From assembly GCA_934717185.1 (NCBI GenBank), contig CAKUYQ010000003.1, positions 62,001 to 126,000 on the forward strand: a stretch of 64,000 nucleotides of DNA, read 5' to 3'. Positions 27,101-34,705 of this stretch are shown piece by piece; the stretch's first letter is position 1, and each line of letters starts with the position of its first letter. This stretch comes from an uncultured Bacteroidales bacterium. GTDB taxonomy: Bacteria > Bacteroidota > Bacteroidia > Bacteroidales > UBA932. The notes beneath the pieces are model-generated. The model did no database searches, was not told the DNA's origin, and saw only the letters and a program-made list of their open reading frames with translations. The position numbers were made by a program, and so were the translations under genes.

Positions 27101-27503
27101 TTATCTGAATATTCTTTTTTGTTCTTCGGGCAATTGCCTGTCTATCTCGTAGAAAGCTTCCTTTTTGTCTAAGATGTCTTGCACATAATCATGAATGCGT
27201 GAGGAACGCTCAAGTGCTTTGGACACAGGACACAACTCTTGTGATAGTTAATCCGTATGCTTCCATGATGGTCATTTTTGTCTGATTACCATGAATCGGG
27301 GCATAAAGAGCGTAGTGTGAGGGAAATTCGTTTGCTTCCACTACATCAATAACTGCAACACGTGTAATCCATGCCGACACATACAGATATGTTAAGTCTG
27401 GGTCGCTTTCGTATTCATCAAGCATGTTGATGACATTAGCAACGCCATTGGAGATTTTTGTAAGCTCTTTCGCCCCACCAAATATTTTAGATAACAGTCC
27501 CAT
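27101..27503 (-). pseudogene. Island protein of unknown function, frameshifted near its 3' end
   Basis: From ATG 27503 the frame reads MGLLSKIFGGAKELTKIS and gives 97 residues to a stop at 27210. Just past that, another frame continues in a protein-like way (KALERSSRIHDYVQDIL, then AFYEIDRQLPEEQKRIF) to TAA at 27101. The two most likely formed one protein of ~130 residues with a frameshift near 27220-27240. I do not recognise the family. It is the last gene of the 28741-27101 unit. Confidence 0.5.
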
Positions 27504-27504
27504 A

Positions 27505-27903
27505 TTACTGAAATTTAGATAGTACATTGCCCATATAGGTTTCTACGTCATGCTCAATTTGACGTATCATTTCGTGTTGGTCTGCAAACTCATTGAACTG
27601 CCATTCTAACTTATGGTTTCCAAGAGGTATGCTTTTATAAATCCATTGTATTGTAACTGTTCCGTAGGTTTGGGCGATGTTAAAATATGTACTCGCAGCA
27701 GGATTGGCAGCACCGACACGAATGAATGTACTATTTTCCTGAATAATTCGACAATTCTCATTTCCTGTAAGAAAATAATCAAGCAATATTGAATATTTCT
27801 TTCTTATGCCACCTTGTTTTGCAACAGCATTTGATTGAGCTTTAGAGTCCAAAATGAACTTAAATGCCACAAAAGCAATAATAGCAATTATTATCCACCA
27901 CAT
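27505..27903 (-). CDS. Single-pass membrane protein of the island operon
   Basis: The protein has 132 residues, with an N-terminal membrane anchor (MWWIIIAIIAFVAFKFIL) and a soluble domain (YFLTGNENCRIIQENSTFIRVG, TVTIQWIYK) that looks like a small alpha/beta fold. I do not recognise it. It sits between two genes with frameshifts, with 1-11 bp gaps, and shares the anchored design of the first gene. Function unknown. Confidence 0.6.
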   Translation of the reverse strand: MWWIIIAIIAFVAFKFILDSKAQSNAVAKQGGIRKKYSILLDYFLTGNENCRIIQENSTFIRVGAANPAASTYFNIAQTYGTVTIQWIYKSIPLGNHKLEWQFNEFADQHEMIRQIEHDVETYMGNVLSKFQ

Positions 27904-27914
27904 AATATACTGTT

Positions 27915-28741
27915 TTAGAATTGATGTGCAAACTTATCAAGAGTTTCTTCAAGTATTTGGTCGAATTCATTTTTATCCACCTTACCCGACTCATACAATT
28001 TATTCATCATCTTGATGTTTTGAATGGTCATTGATGACAACATCATTTGAAGTTGTGAATCAACGTCGCCACTCTTAACCATATCAACGACCAAACTACC
28101 GAATACATATGCCATATCCTCGTTCATCTTTGCTTTCATCTCATTTGTAAAGACGGTGTCTAACAACTGCTCTACCAAAGAGCGGATGTCACCAGTTGGA
28201 ACACTTGTCTTAGATTGGCAGTTTTGTGCTTCCTTCAAGTATATTAGCATAAAGTAGCCGACTGTATGGTTTGGAGAAATGTTGAATGTCTTAGCTTCCT
28301 TAGGTATCTCGTTTTTAAGCTTGGATTCCAACATTTCGAAAGAAACTTCATTGAGAAACCCAGAGAGTTGTGCAATAGTGTCTTCTTTAAGTTTAGAAAT
28401 TGGTTTGCCAGCATTCTCAGACCAGCGAAGGAATGTGCTCACGACTTCAAAGGCATCCTTATCACTCAAAGAGTCCATGTTCAATCTAGAAGCAGCAACG
28501 ATGGCTTTTGCTTCGTTTGGTTTTCTGCGCTTAAACCCTTTCCAGTATTGAGCATTTTGACCATCACCCATAGCATGGACTGCATCCATGATTTTGTTGT
28601 TGATATTATGTTGGCTAAGTGAACTTTGTGCCGTTTTTTTTGCTCAGCAAGTTTTTTCATATCTTCATTATGTTTATTACCATTATGGTTGATGATGAAG
28701 ATTATTGCTACAACAATGAGAATAATAATTAGAATTGTCAT
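27915..28741 (-). pseudogene. Membrane-anchored island protein split by a frameshift in an A8 run
   Basis: ATG 28741 opens MTILIIILIVVAIIFIIN, a membrane anchor, followed by a charged stretch to AEQKK. At the run of eight A (minus strand, plus-strand T8 at 28634-28641) the frame becomes nonsense, while the +1 frame reads TAQSSLSQHNINNKIMDAVHAMGDG and runs to the stop at 27915 with no break. Adding one A or losing two would give one protein of ~275 residues. This could be decay, slippage-based on/off control, or a sequencing error. The soluble part is helical and Leu-rich; the family is not recognised. Confidence 0.55.
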
Positions 28742-29020
28742 ACGTGTAGTTTCGTTCTATGCCATATAGCACCCAATATAGTCTGTTATTTAACGCAGAA
28801 GCGTGGTGCTCTATGCCACACTTCTTTATGTACAGGCCCCGAGAAAACCTTCGTGAACAGATGTGGAAATAACAGCCCCACGCATATGCGTGGAGACCAT
28901 TACGACCTCTCTTGTTCACTTTAGAAGTTTCTCAGGCTTCGTACATACAAGAAGAAGACATAACGCCTCTTTTTTCTAACATGTCTTGTATAGAGTTTCC
29001 TCAATTCAACTGCAAAAGTA
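28742..29020 (-). other. Long structured leader with promoter, upstream of the island operon
   Basis: A -7 match TACTTTTG lies at 29013-29020 on the minus strand. The ~260 nt between it and the ATG at 28741 contain at least three hairpins: TACAAG with TGTCTTGTA (28946-28990), the perfect palindrome CCACGCATATGCGTGG (28878-28893), and a 9-bp stem GAAGTGTGG/CCACGCTTC (28798-28824). It has no convincing open frame. It may be a riboregulator or a small RNA; I know no matching class. Confidence 0.45.
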
Positions 29021-29051
29021 ATAAATTTACTGAGTCCACTTTACAATACTT

Positions 29052-29067
29052 CGGTAAATTTTTACCG
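29052..29067. promoter_or_regulatory. Palindrome CGGTAAA-TT-TTTACCG
   Basis: Perfect 7-bp arms with a 2-bp centre lie about 32 bp upstream of the -7 box of the island operon, a position suited to an operator. No terminator-like T-run follows on the minus strand. Confidence 0.4.
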
Positions 29068-29270
29068 ATATTTTAAAAATTAAACATAGAGCCGGCCAAG
29101 GCAGGCTCAGTAAGCATATAACAGTTCATTGAAATGTTGTCAAAAACGAATGGTTAAGCAGTATGAATTGTGTACAAAAAAAGCAACTAAACAGCTGATA
29201 AAAAAAGAAAAAAGTATTGCATAATTTGTTGGTTTTTAGTAAATTAAAAGTCTCTAAAACTCTTCTGATT

Positions 29271-30299
29271 ATGACTAAAGAAACGCTCCTTATGCAATAC
29301 CAATCCGAGTGCCGTACGGCTCTCAAATCAGTTGTAAATATAAGCAAACCTTTTGAAAAGGCCTTCATGGATACAATGAAATTATTCATGGCTATTCCGA
29401 ATCGTATCAATTTCCTCCAATTAGGCAGGTATGGACTTTTTTCGGAGCAGACATACCGAAACCTTTTCAAGAGGGAAGCATTCGACTGGTTTGCATTCAA
29501 CGACTCAATTATCAGAGAACACCTTACCGGCCAAAGAAAAGCTATAGCCATTGATCCTTCCTATATTCCCAAGTCCGGTCATAAGACACCTTGGATTGGT
29601 TACTTCTGGTCCGGTTGTGCCGGGGATTATAAGCGTGGATTGGAGATCATGGGTATCGGAGTCATAGACATTGATAATCATGAATGCATGACTTTAGGTT
29701 CTATTCAGACGCCGGATAGCAAGACATTAGACAGCGTGGACAAGAACCTGGTGGATTGGTATAGCAGTTATCTTATCAGCCGAAAAGAGCAACTGCAGAA
29801 GATTTCCAATCTGGTGGTTGCTGATGCGTTCTTCTCTAAGGAAACCTTTATAACACCAATGAGTAAGAATGGTTTTCATGTAATCAGCCGTTTTAGGAAT
29901 GATGCAGTCCTCTATTATCCCGCACAGGGAACTAAGACAGGAAAGCGTGGGCATCCCAAGTGGTATGATGGTAAGATAGACTTTGCCAATCTTGACCTGA
30001 CCCGATGTACGGAATACGAAGTGAACAAAGGAAAACTCTATGGGTTGAGGGTATATGCAAAAGCCCTCAAGAAGTTTGTTTCTTTATCCGTTTGGTATCC
30101 GATGGATGGAAGGACAGACAAGTGGCAGCTATATTTCTCTACAGATGATTCAATGGATGGACGAGAGGTTCTGGAGTATTACAGAACCAGATTCCAGTTG
30201 GAATTTTGCTTTTATGATAAGTATATTATTATGCAAAGTTGGCGTCAAAGCAATATTTGTAATATGCAACATGCAAATGGCCCAATTTCGGCAAAGTAA
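29271..30299 (+). mobile_element. IS4-type transposase, truncated at the YREK signature
   Basis: From ATG 29271 the frame reads MTKETLLMQYQSECR. DDE-type landmarks are IDPSYIPKSG (first Asp), VADAFFSKETF (second Asp) and YYRTRFQLEFCF with the catalytic Glu, the start of the IS4 YREK signature. Right after LEFCF the sequence turns into unrelated residues and stops at 30299, so the Lys of the signature and the usual C-terminal 60-100 residues are lost. The element is probably dead. I could not define terminal inverted repeats. A deletion junction probably lies at about 30210. Confidence 0.75.
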
Positions 30300-30452
30300 A
30301 TTCCCCAATTTATAGAGAGGAATTCCGGCTCACGAGTTGAGGTTTATAATCATCATTAAAAAATAGTTTTTCTGTTTTCCATTCTATAGCTGCTTCCTTT
30401 GTTATGGAAAGCTACTCATAAGTCAGGTGATTCCATGAGAAAGAAATATTGA

Positions 30453-30543
30453 TATCTTTGCAATGTATAACAATGGTGGCCGAGTATCACCGGAATATCT
30501 GGCCGACATTAAGCCGGAATACGCAGCGCGAAGAATACGATAA
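30453..30543 (+). pseudogene. Promoter and first codons of a lost gene, fused into the NERD gene tail
   Basis: A TATCTTTG box (30453-30460) is followed 3 nt later by ATG at 30463 and a 26-codon frame MYNNGGRVSPEYLADIKPEY ending at TAA 30541-30543. It looks like the 5' end of a gene cut off by recombination, and its 3' end overlaps the abnormal C-terminus of the NERD frame on the other strand. Confidence 0.35.
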
Positions 30544-30988
30544 CGGAATAAATCGGTATGCCCGGATTTTGCGGCAAACAATGTCTGATAGCTTGAATGT
30601 GTCCGGCATTTTGCATTACGGGGTTGTAAAAGCGGTGCTTTTCTTTGCCGTATGCCAGTAACTGCGTCCAATACTTTTGGTGTTCGTTGCCGAAAATCCA
30701 ACCGCTGTAATCCTTTACCTCAAAAACGATTAAGCCCACCTTGGTTGCAACGGCTACATCGACTTGTGTATAAGTGCCGTTCGGCTTCTGAATGTATAAA
30801 TCGTGAAATATGGCTTTGGGGTTGATGCCCGCTTTCAGAAGTTTCAATACCACTCTCCGCTCCGACCATTCGCCACGAGTAATGGGCGTAACCTGCTCAA
30901 TGAGTTCACGCTCTTTTCGCTTGACATAGATAAGGTAAGCAATACCTGTCACCAAGCAAATAAGAAATATGAATGGTGCGAATGGCAT
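30509..30988 (-). CDS. NERD-domain (nuclease-related) membrane-anchored protein, C-terminally truncated
   Basis: The protein has 159 residues: an N-terminal membrane segment (FIFLICLVTGIAYLIYV), then a NERD domain with GEWSERRVVLKLL, the strand VDVAVATKVGLIVFEVKDYSG carrying D and E-x-K of a PD-(D/E)XK-like site, and QNAGHIQAIRHCL. After IPIYSVIVFF the sequence becomes ALRIPA and stops, where the family normally continues for 30 or more residues. The end coincides with a junction to foreign sequence near 30530. It may still be partly functional. Confidence 0.65.
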   Translation of the reverse strand: MPFAPFIFLICLVTGIAYLIYVKRKERELIEQVTPITRGEWSERRVVLKLLKAGINPKAIFHDLYIQKPNGTYTQVDVAVATKVGLIVFEVKDYSGWIFGNEHQKYWTQLLAYGKEKHRFYNPVMQNAGHIQAIRHCLPQNPGIPIYSVIVFFALRIPA

Positions 30989-31002
30989 AGAACGGTTATT
31001 AT

Positions 31003-31710
31003 TTATTTGAAAGCAATTATAGGAATTACTTTTGTTTTACCATATTCTTGATACTTGTAGTTACCGATTTGTCTTGCACATTTGCCTTGTGGAGCCTTGA
31101 CTACTTGCTTATTGTAAAAATTACTATCATCTTGAGCTAATATTAAGACTTCTAAATCAGAAGTAAGTACATGTCCAGAAATAACTTCTCTAATTTCCAG
31201 CGCAATAGCATCTCCTGACTCCAAAACCTCCTGTACTTCAAAGTTCTTTCGGCTTACACAATCTCCAGGCTTATCAAACAAGGTCTTTCCTGCATTCTTG
31301 TTATTAGAAGCAGAATTATTTGATTTCGGTAATTCAACGCCATCAACTATCCTAATCGCCGGGACAGTTTTTTCTATTTTCATTTTGGTACTATACTTAT
31401 ACGTTCCGACACGTTGTGCGCATTGGCCTTTTTTAAGAACAATCTTCTGTTCATCGTAAAATTGTTGATTTTCATTTGGAATAATGAATACAATTGCGCC
31501 AAAAGAGTCATCGACATGAGCCAAAGCACATCTATATTCAACCACTTGAAAAACCTCAAATTGTGAATACTCCATGCAATCTCCCGGTTCTTCAAACATT
31601 TCAAGTCCAACGATACCAGAATTGTTAGACAGATTAACATAAAAAGCGAATGCAAATGTCAGTATAACACCTGTTATTATACCGAGCAAGAAAACAAGCC
31701 ATTTCTTCAT
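31003..31710 (-). CDS. Membrane-anchored protein with two tandem copies of one domain
   Basis: The protein has 235 residues. An N-terminal anchor (MKKWLVFLLGIITGVILTFAF) is followed by two similar ~85-residue units. Unit 1 runs from FEEPGDC to KGQCAQRVGTYKY and unit 2 from FDKPGDC to QGKCARQIGNYKY, joined by a polar SNNSASNNKN linker. Each unit has two cysteines in the same places, possibly disulfide-bonded outside the membrane. I do not recognise the domain. It lies in the degraded island but the frame is intact. Confidence 0.65.
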   Translation of the reverse strand: MKKWLVFLLGIITGVILTFAFAFYVNLSNNSGIVGLEMFEEPGDCMEYSQFEVFQVVEYRCALAHVDDSFGAIVFIIPNENQQFYDEQKIVLKKGQCAQRVGTYKYSTKMKIEKTVPAIRIVDGVELPKSNNSASNNKNAGKTLFDKPGDCVSRKNFEVQEVLESGDAIALEIREVISGHVLTSDLEVLILAQDDSNFYNKQVVKAPQGKCARQIGNYKYQEYGKTKVIPIIAFK

Positions 31711-31860
31711 ATAAGTTTAGTTTATTTGTTATTTACACCCCATGCTACATTCACATTGTATAGCGAATAGATCACAAATGTAACATTTATTGATGATCTT
31801 TTACACAATCCAAGAAAATAAATATGACTAAAGAACAATATCAATCATTGCTTTAGGCTT

Positions 31861-32880
31861 TCAATTCTTATCATCGTCCAACGGTAAAAAACTGAATTTA
31901 TCAAAATCTGAACTGAATAATTTGTCTTGTATCACACGATATTTTTCAAACTCTGATTCTGCAAAGCTCTTGGCAAATTCAGCAGAAACCTTTCCTGCAT
32001 CATGTAATACGGCATCACCTCCAGCTTTAAGAATTATGTCAATACGCTTAGCCCAATCTTCCATAGTCATTGGTATATGTCGATTTGCCATACGTTCCGC
32101 TAAGTCGAGCACCGAGTTGACAAGTTTCCCCATATCTTCAAGCTCCACTTGTTTTAGATAGTTTTTGGCGATACTCACATCTATCTTGACAATCTTTCCA
32201 TTAGGTGCATTCTCCCAAGTAGTCAGTCCCATATGTTCTTTCTCTGCATTGGCTCTTTCTACAATAAGCTCTGCTGCGGTATGCCCATGTACAGCATAAT
32301 GCATCTTATTCTGAACTTTTTTATAGAACAAGCGTGTGGTTGGCGCATCCTTATTGTAATCAATAGCTGTAGCGTATATATCCGTGAGCTTTTGGTAAAA
32401 TCTTCGTTCACTCAACCTTATCTCACGTATTTCGGCTAACAAATGTTCAAAATAGTCTTCACCGATGAATGAACCATTCTCCATGCGCTTTTTGTCTATG
32501 ATATAGCCACGCAAAGAGAACTGGCGAATGACATAGGTACACCACTGGCGAAATTGAGTGGCACGGATAGAATTAACACGATAGCCAACAGAAATGATAG
32601 CATCAAGATTATAGAACTTTGTCATGTAGTTCTTTCCGTCTGCGGCAGTTGCCGAGTTTTTCTCGGTAACTGAATCTTCCACAAGTTCTCCACTCTTGAA
32701 GATGTTCTTCAGATGCAATCCGATATTGTCTGTTGAACAGTCAAAAAGCTGTGCCAAAGCTTTTTGAGTAGCCCATACTGTTTCGTCTTTATATAACACT
32801 TGTACGCCTTGCTCTTTCCCTTCTGCAACAAAGGTAAGGAACTCAGCCGTGCTGTTTCGTATTTCAAAATTCTTAGCCAT
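31861..32880 (-). CDS. RhuM family protein
   Basis: The protein has 339 residues with the RhuM (virulence RhuM, PF13310-type) pattern: VWATQKALAQLFDCSTDNIGLHLKNIF, an HTH-like start, then MTKFYNLDAIISVGYRVNS and ATQFRQWCTYVIRQF, and FYKKVQNKMHYAVHGHTAAELI. The family occurs in mobile islands of many bacteria and its biochemical role is unknown. It lies 8 bp after the chimeric XRE/DUF1016 gene on the same strand. Confidence 0.88.
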   Translation of the reverse strand: MAKNFEIRNSTAEFLTFVAEGKEQGVQVLYKDETVWATQKALAQLFDCSTDNIGLHLKNIFKSGELVEDSVTEKNSATAADGKNYMTKFYNLDAIISVGYRVNSIRATQFRQWCTYVIRQFSLRGYIIDKKRMENGSFIGEDYFEHLLAEIREIRLSERRFYQKLTDIYATAIDYNKDAPTTRLFYKKVQNKMHYAVHGHTAAELIVERANAEKEHMGLTTWENAPNGKIVKIDVSIAKNYLKQVELEDMGKLVNSVLDLAERMANRHIPMTMEDWAKRIDIILKAGGDAVLHDAGKVSAEFAKSFAESEFEKYRVIQDKLFSSDFDKFSFLPLDDDKN

Positions 32881-32888
32881 TGTTCATC

Positions 32889-33251
32889 TTATTTATCTTC
32901 TTTGTTTATTTCAAGGACTTTCTGTAATTTTTCTTTTGGCACTATCAGCTGATAGTCTGCCACTCCGATAGGCTTTCCCATATCTTCAAGTGCGAGTTCC
33001 ACCTCTACACGGTCTTTCTCCGCACAAAGTATGATGCCAATGGAGCGGTTCTCGTTTGCACCACGTTCAAGGCGGTCAAGCAGAGACAGATAATAGTTCA
33101 TCATAAGATTACCCAAATCTGGTTGACAAGTATTGGTACACCATTTTGATATGGTTGTTTTGTCCTTTCCCAGTTGTACACCAAGCCATTTGTTTGTTTT
33201 CTTCTTTTCTGCAAGAACAACTTTTAGCCTGTTTAATTCTCTATTTGCCAT
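32889..33251 (-). CDS. Chimera of an XRE-type HTH start and a DUF1016 C-terminal tail
   Basis: From ATG 33251 the protein has 120 residues. The first ~50 (MANRELNRLKVVLAEKKKT, WLGVQLGKDKTTISKWCTN) are an XRE helix-turn-helix. From about residue 51 (MMNYYLSLLDRLERG) it switches to the end of the DUF1016 nuclease family (SIGIILCAEKDRVEVELAL, then MGKPIGVADYQL). The join looks like a deletion that fused two genes. The nuclease catalytic part is missing or incomplete. Whether the hybrid has a role as a regulator is open. The start at 33251 is preferred over 33293 because it fits XRE proteins. Confidence 0.6.
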   Translation of the reverse strand: MANRELNRLKVVLAEKKKTNKWLGVQLGKDKTTISKWCTNTCQPDLGNLMMNYYLSLLDRLERGANENRSIGIILCAEKDRVEVELALEDMGKPIGVADYQLIVPKEKLQKVLEINKEDK

Positions 33252-33433
33252 ATTTAGATGCGAAGGTAAATATAAAGCATCACAATCTCGCATAATCTCA
33301 GTAAAATTTACGCTTATTTAACAACTTAGTAAAAATTACTCACCATAAGTTCGGGAGTTTGAATATGATTGTAACACCGATTAACAGCGCCATACATCTT
33401 AATTTTAAATAATTACAGGATTTTTATCAAAAC

Positions 33434-33471
33434 AATTATTATGACAATCATAATAATTTTATTTACATTTG
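33434..33471 (+). promoter_or_regulatory. Palindromic promoter of the lipoprotein gene at 33537
   Basis: An 11-bp perfect inverted repeat AATTATTATGA / TCATAATAATT with a 3-bp centre (33434-33458) covers the -33 region, and an exact -7 match TACATTTG follows at 33464-33471. A repressor or activator site over the promoter is likely. The leader would be about 60 nt. Confidence 0.5.
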
Positions 33472-33536
33472 TGGTGCCGGGGAACATCTTATTATACTTT
33501 GCTCGCATGAATATTAACTAAAAAAATAGATTTATT

Positions 33537-33965
33537 ATGAAGAATTTAGCTTTTTTATTTAGATTGTGTTTAATGTCATTTGTGACATTAGGATTATTCT
33601 CTTGCTTACAAAAAAAAGATTTTGGGGAACAGAAAACATCATCCGATACAAGGACTGACAGATATTATAAAAAATTGAAGGCAAATATGACCTTGGTAAA
33701 ATACTTGGAGCTATCCGGCAACGAATATGTACTGAATATTTCTCAATCCGATGCAGAAAAGATAGGTGTCCCTAAGGAATTTTACGATGAAACACTGTTA
33801 GAAATTAACAAAGCAAATGCATTTATCAAGGAAATGCAAAAAGATCCAAATAACGAACTTCAGTTGACAGATCCTAAGACAGCTACTAAGGTAGACCCCA
33901 TTTGGAATCAGCCAACATCATATTTTGGCCTTGGCGGTACGGCTGCATATAGCGGATATCAATAG
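33537..33965 (+). CDS. Small lipoprotein of unknown function
   Basis: The protein has 142 residues with a lipoprotein signal (LCLMSFVTLGLFSC, Cys about 23). The mature part has Lys-rich and Asn-rich stretches, including YLELSGNEYVLNISQSDAEKIG and a C-terminal SYFGLGGTAAYSGYQ, and I do not recognise it. Its promoter carries an 11-bp palindrome, so it may be controlled. A terminator-like hairpin follows at 33997, shared with the convergent tRNA-Leu. Confidence 0.65.
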   Translation: MKNLAFLFRLCLMSFVTLGLFSCLQKKDFGEQKTSSDTRTDRYYKKLKANMTLVKYLELSGNEYVLNISQSDAEKIGVPKEFYDETLLEINKANAFIKEMQKDPNNELQLTDPKTATKVDPIWNQPTSYFGLGGTAAYSGYQ

Positions 33966-33996
33966 CAATGACTCGTCTGTTTATTGTCAATAAGGA

Positions 33997-34028
33997 AAAA
34001 GCTGAACGACTTAAAAATCATTCAGCTT
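33997..34028. terminator. Hairpin between the lipoprotein gene and tRNA-Leu
   Basis: AAGCTGAA and TTCAGCTT form an 8-bp stem. On the minus strand it is followed by TTTTCC, so it best serves as terminator of tRNA-Leu; on the plus strand the T-run is poor. Confidence 0.6.
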
Positions 34029-34037
34029 CCGTTTCAG

Positions 34038-34119
34038 TACCCAGAGCCGGGGTCGAACCGGCACGAATTGCTTCACTGGTGTTTGAGACCAGCGCGTCTA
34101 CCAATTCCGCCATCTGGGC
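34038..34119 (-). tRNA. tRNA-Leu (CAA)
   Basis: Read on the minus strand, an 82-nt tRNA with acceptor GCCCAGA/TCTGGGT and discriminator A, D-arm sequence GGCGGAATTGGTAGAC, anticodon stem CTGGT/ACCAG around CTCAAAC giving CAA, a long variable arm as expected for Leu, and T loop TTCGACC. No CCA is encoded. Confidence 0.94.
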
Positions 34120-34137
34120 ATGGCCGCGTTGGGATTG

Positions 34138-34169
34138 CAAAGGTAAGATTATTTTTTAGAAAACCAAAA
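34138..34169 (-). promoter_or_regulatory. Promoter of tRNA-Leu
   Basis: The minus strand reads TTTTGG, ~19 bp, TACCTTTG, matching both Bacteroidota promoter boxes, about 19 nt before the tRNA 5' end. Confidence 0.7.
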
Positions 34170-34249
34170 AATACTTAAAACAAACTTGGCAAAAAGGCAT
34201 TTCCGGCACTTTTCACCAAGTTGCAAAGAATAAAACTCTCTAATTATTT

Positions 34250-34657
34250 TTAATAATTGAAAGTTATGGTCTTTTTAATCTCGGGGTTCAAGCTGTTGGC
34301 AACAGGGCATGTACGGGCAGCAGCCTCTATAAGACGTTTCTGCTGGTCTGTATAGTTTGAACCTTTGGGAAAATGTATATCCAATTTAAGTTCAACAACC
34401 CTGCGGGGATTGGTGCCCATAATCTTCTCCGTCTCTATGGTTGTTCCATCTATATTGAAACCATAACTCTCTGCGGAGATACCCATTATGGTAAGCATAC
34501 AGCAACCTAAAGAGGATGCAAAAAGATCTGTGGGTGAGAATGATTCACCCTTTCCATGATTGTCAAGCGGAGCATCCGTAACTATTTTTGTACCGCTCTG
34601 CAGATGTTCAACCTCGTTTCTCAATCCGCCGAGGTAGACGGTCCTCATCTTTGTCAT
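34250..34657 (-). CDS. OsmC family peroxiredoxin-like protein
   Basis: The protein has 135 residues of OsmC/Ohr type. SPTDLFASSLGCCMLTIMG carries Cys52/Cys53 and AARTCPVANSL carries Cys117, the two-cysteine pair that reduces organic hydroperoxides in this family. ATG at 34657 or three codons later. It lies about 50 bp after miaB on the same strand. Confidence 0.88.
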   Translation of the reverse strand: MTKMRTVYLGGLRNEVEHLQSGTKIVTDAPLDNHGKGESFSPTDLFASSLGCCMLTIMGISAESYGFNIDGTTIETEKIMGTNPRRVVELKLDIHFPKGSNYTDQQKRLIEAAARTCPVANSLNPEIKKTITFNY

Positions 34658-34705
34658 AATATTAATATTTTAAATACATTTTTGTTATGATAAGCCGGTA
34701 ATGAT

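Noticed and set aside
28878..28893. CCACGCATATGCGTGG as a CRISPR repeat
   Set aside because: It occurs once, has no spacers or copies nearby and no cas genes are in the window.
28683..28919. 78-residue open frame inside the island leader
   Set aside because: Composition is His/Cys/Tyr-rich and random-looking, and it overlaps the hairpins and the start of the anchored protein; it is more likely a by-product of the structured leader.
29052..29067. CGGTAAA palindrome as a rho-independent terminator
   Set aside because: The stem is AT-rich and short with no clear T-run on the minus strand, and it lies upstream of a promoter, so an operator fits better.
34038..34119. tRNA-Leu as the attachment site of the 26560-33250 island
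   Set aside because: No integrase gene and no second copy of the tRNA 3' end was seen at the other side of the island.
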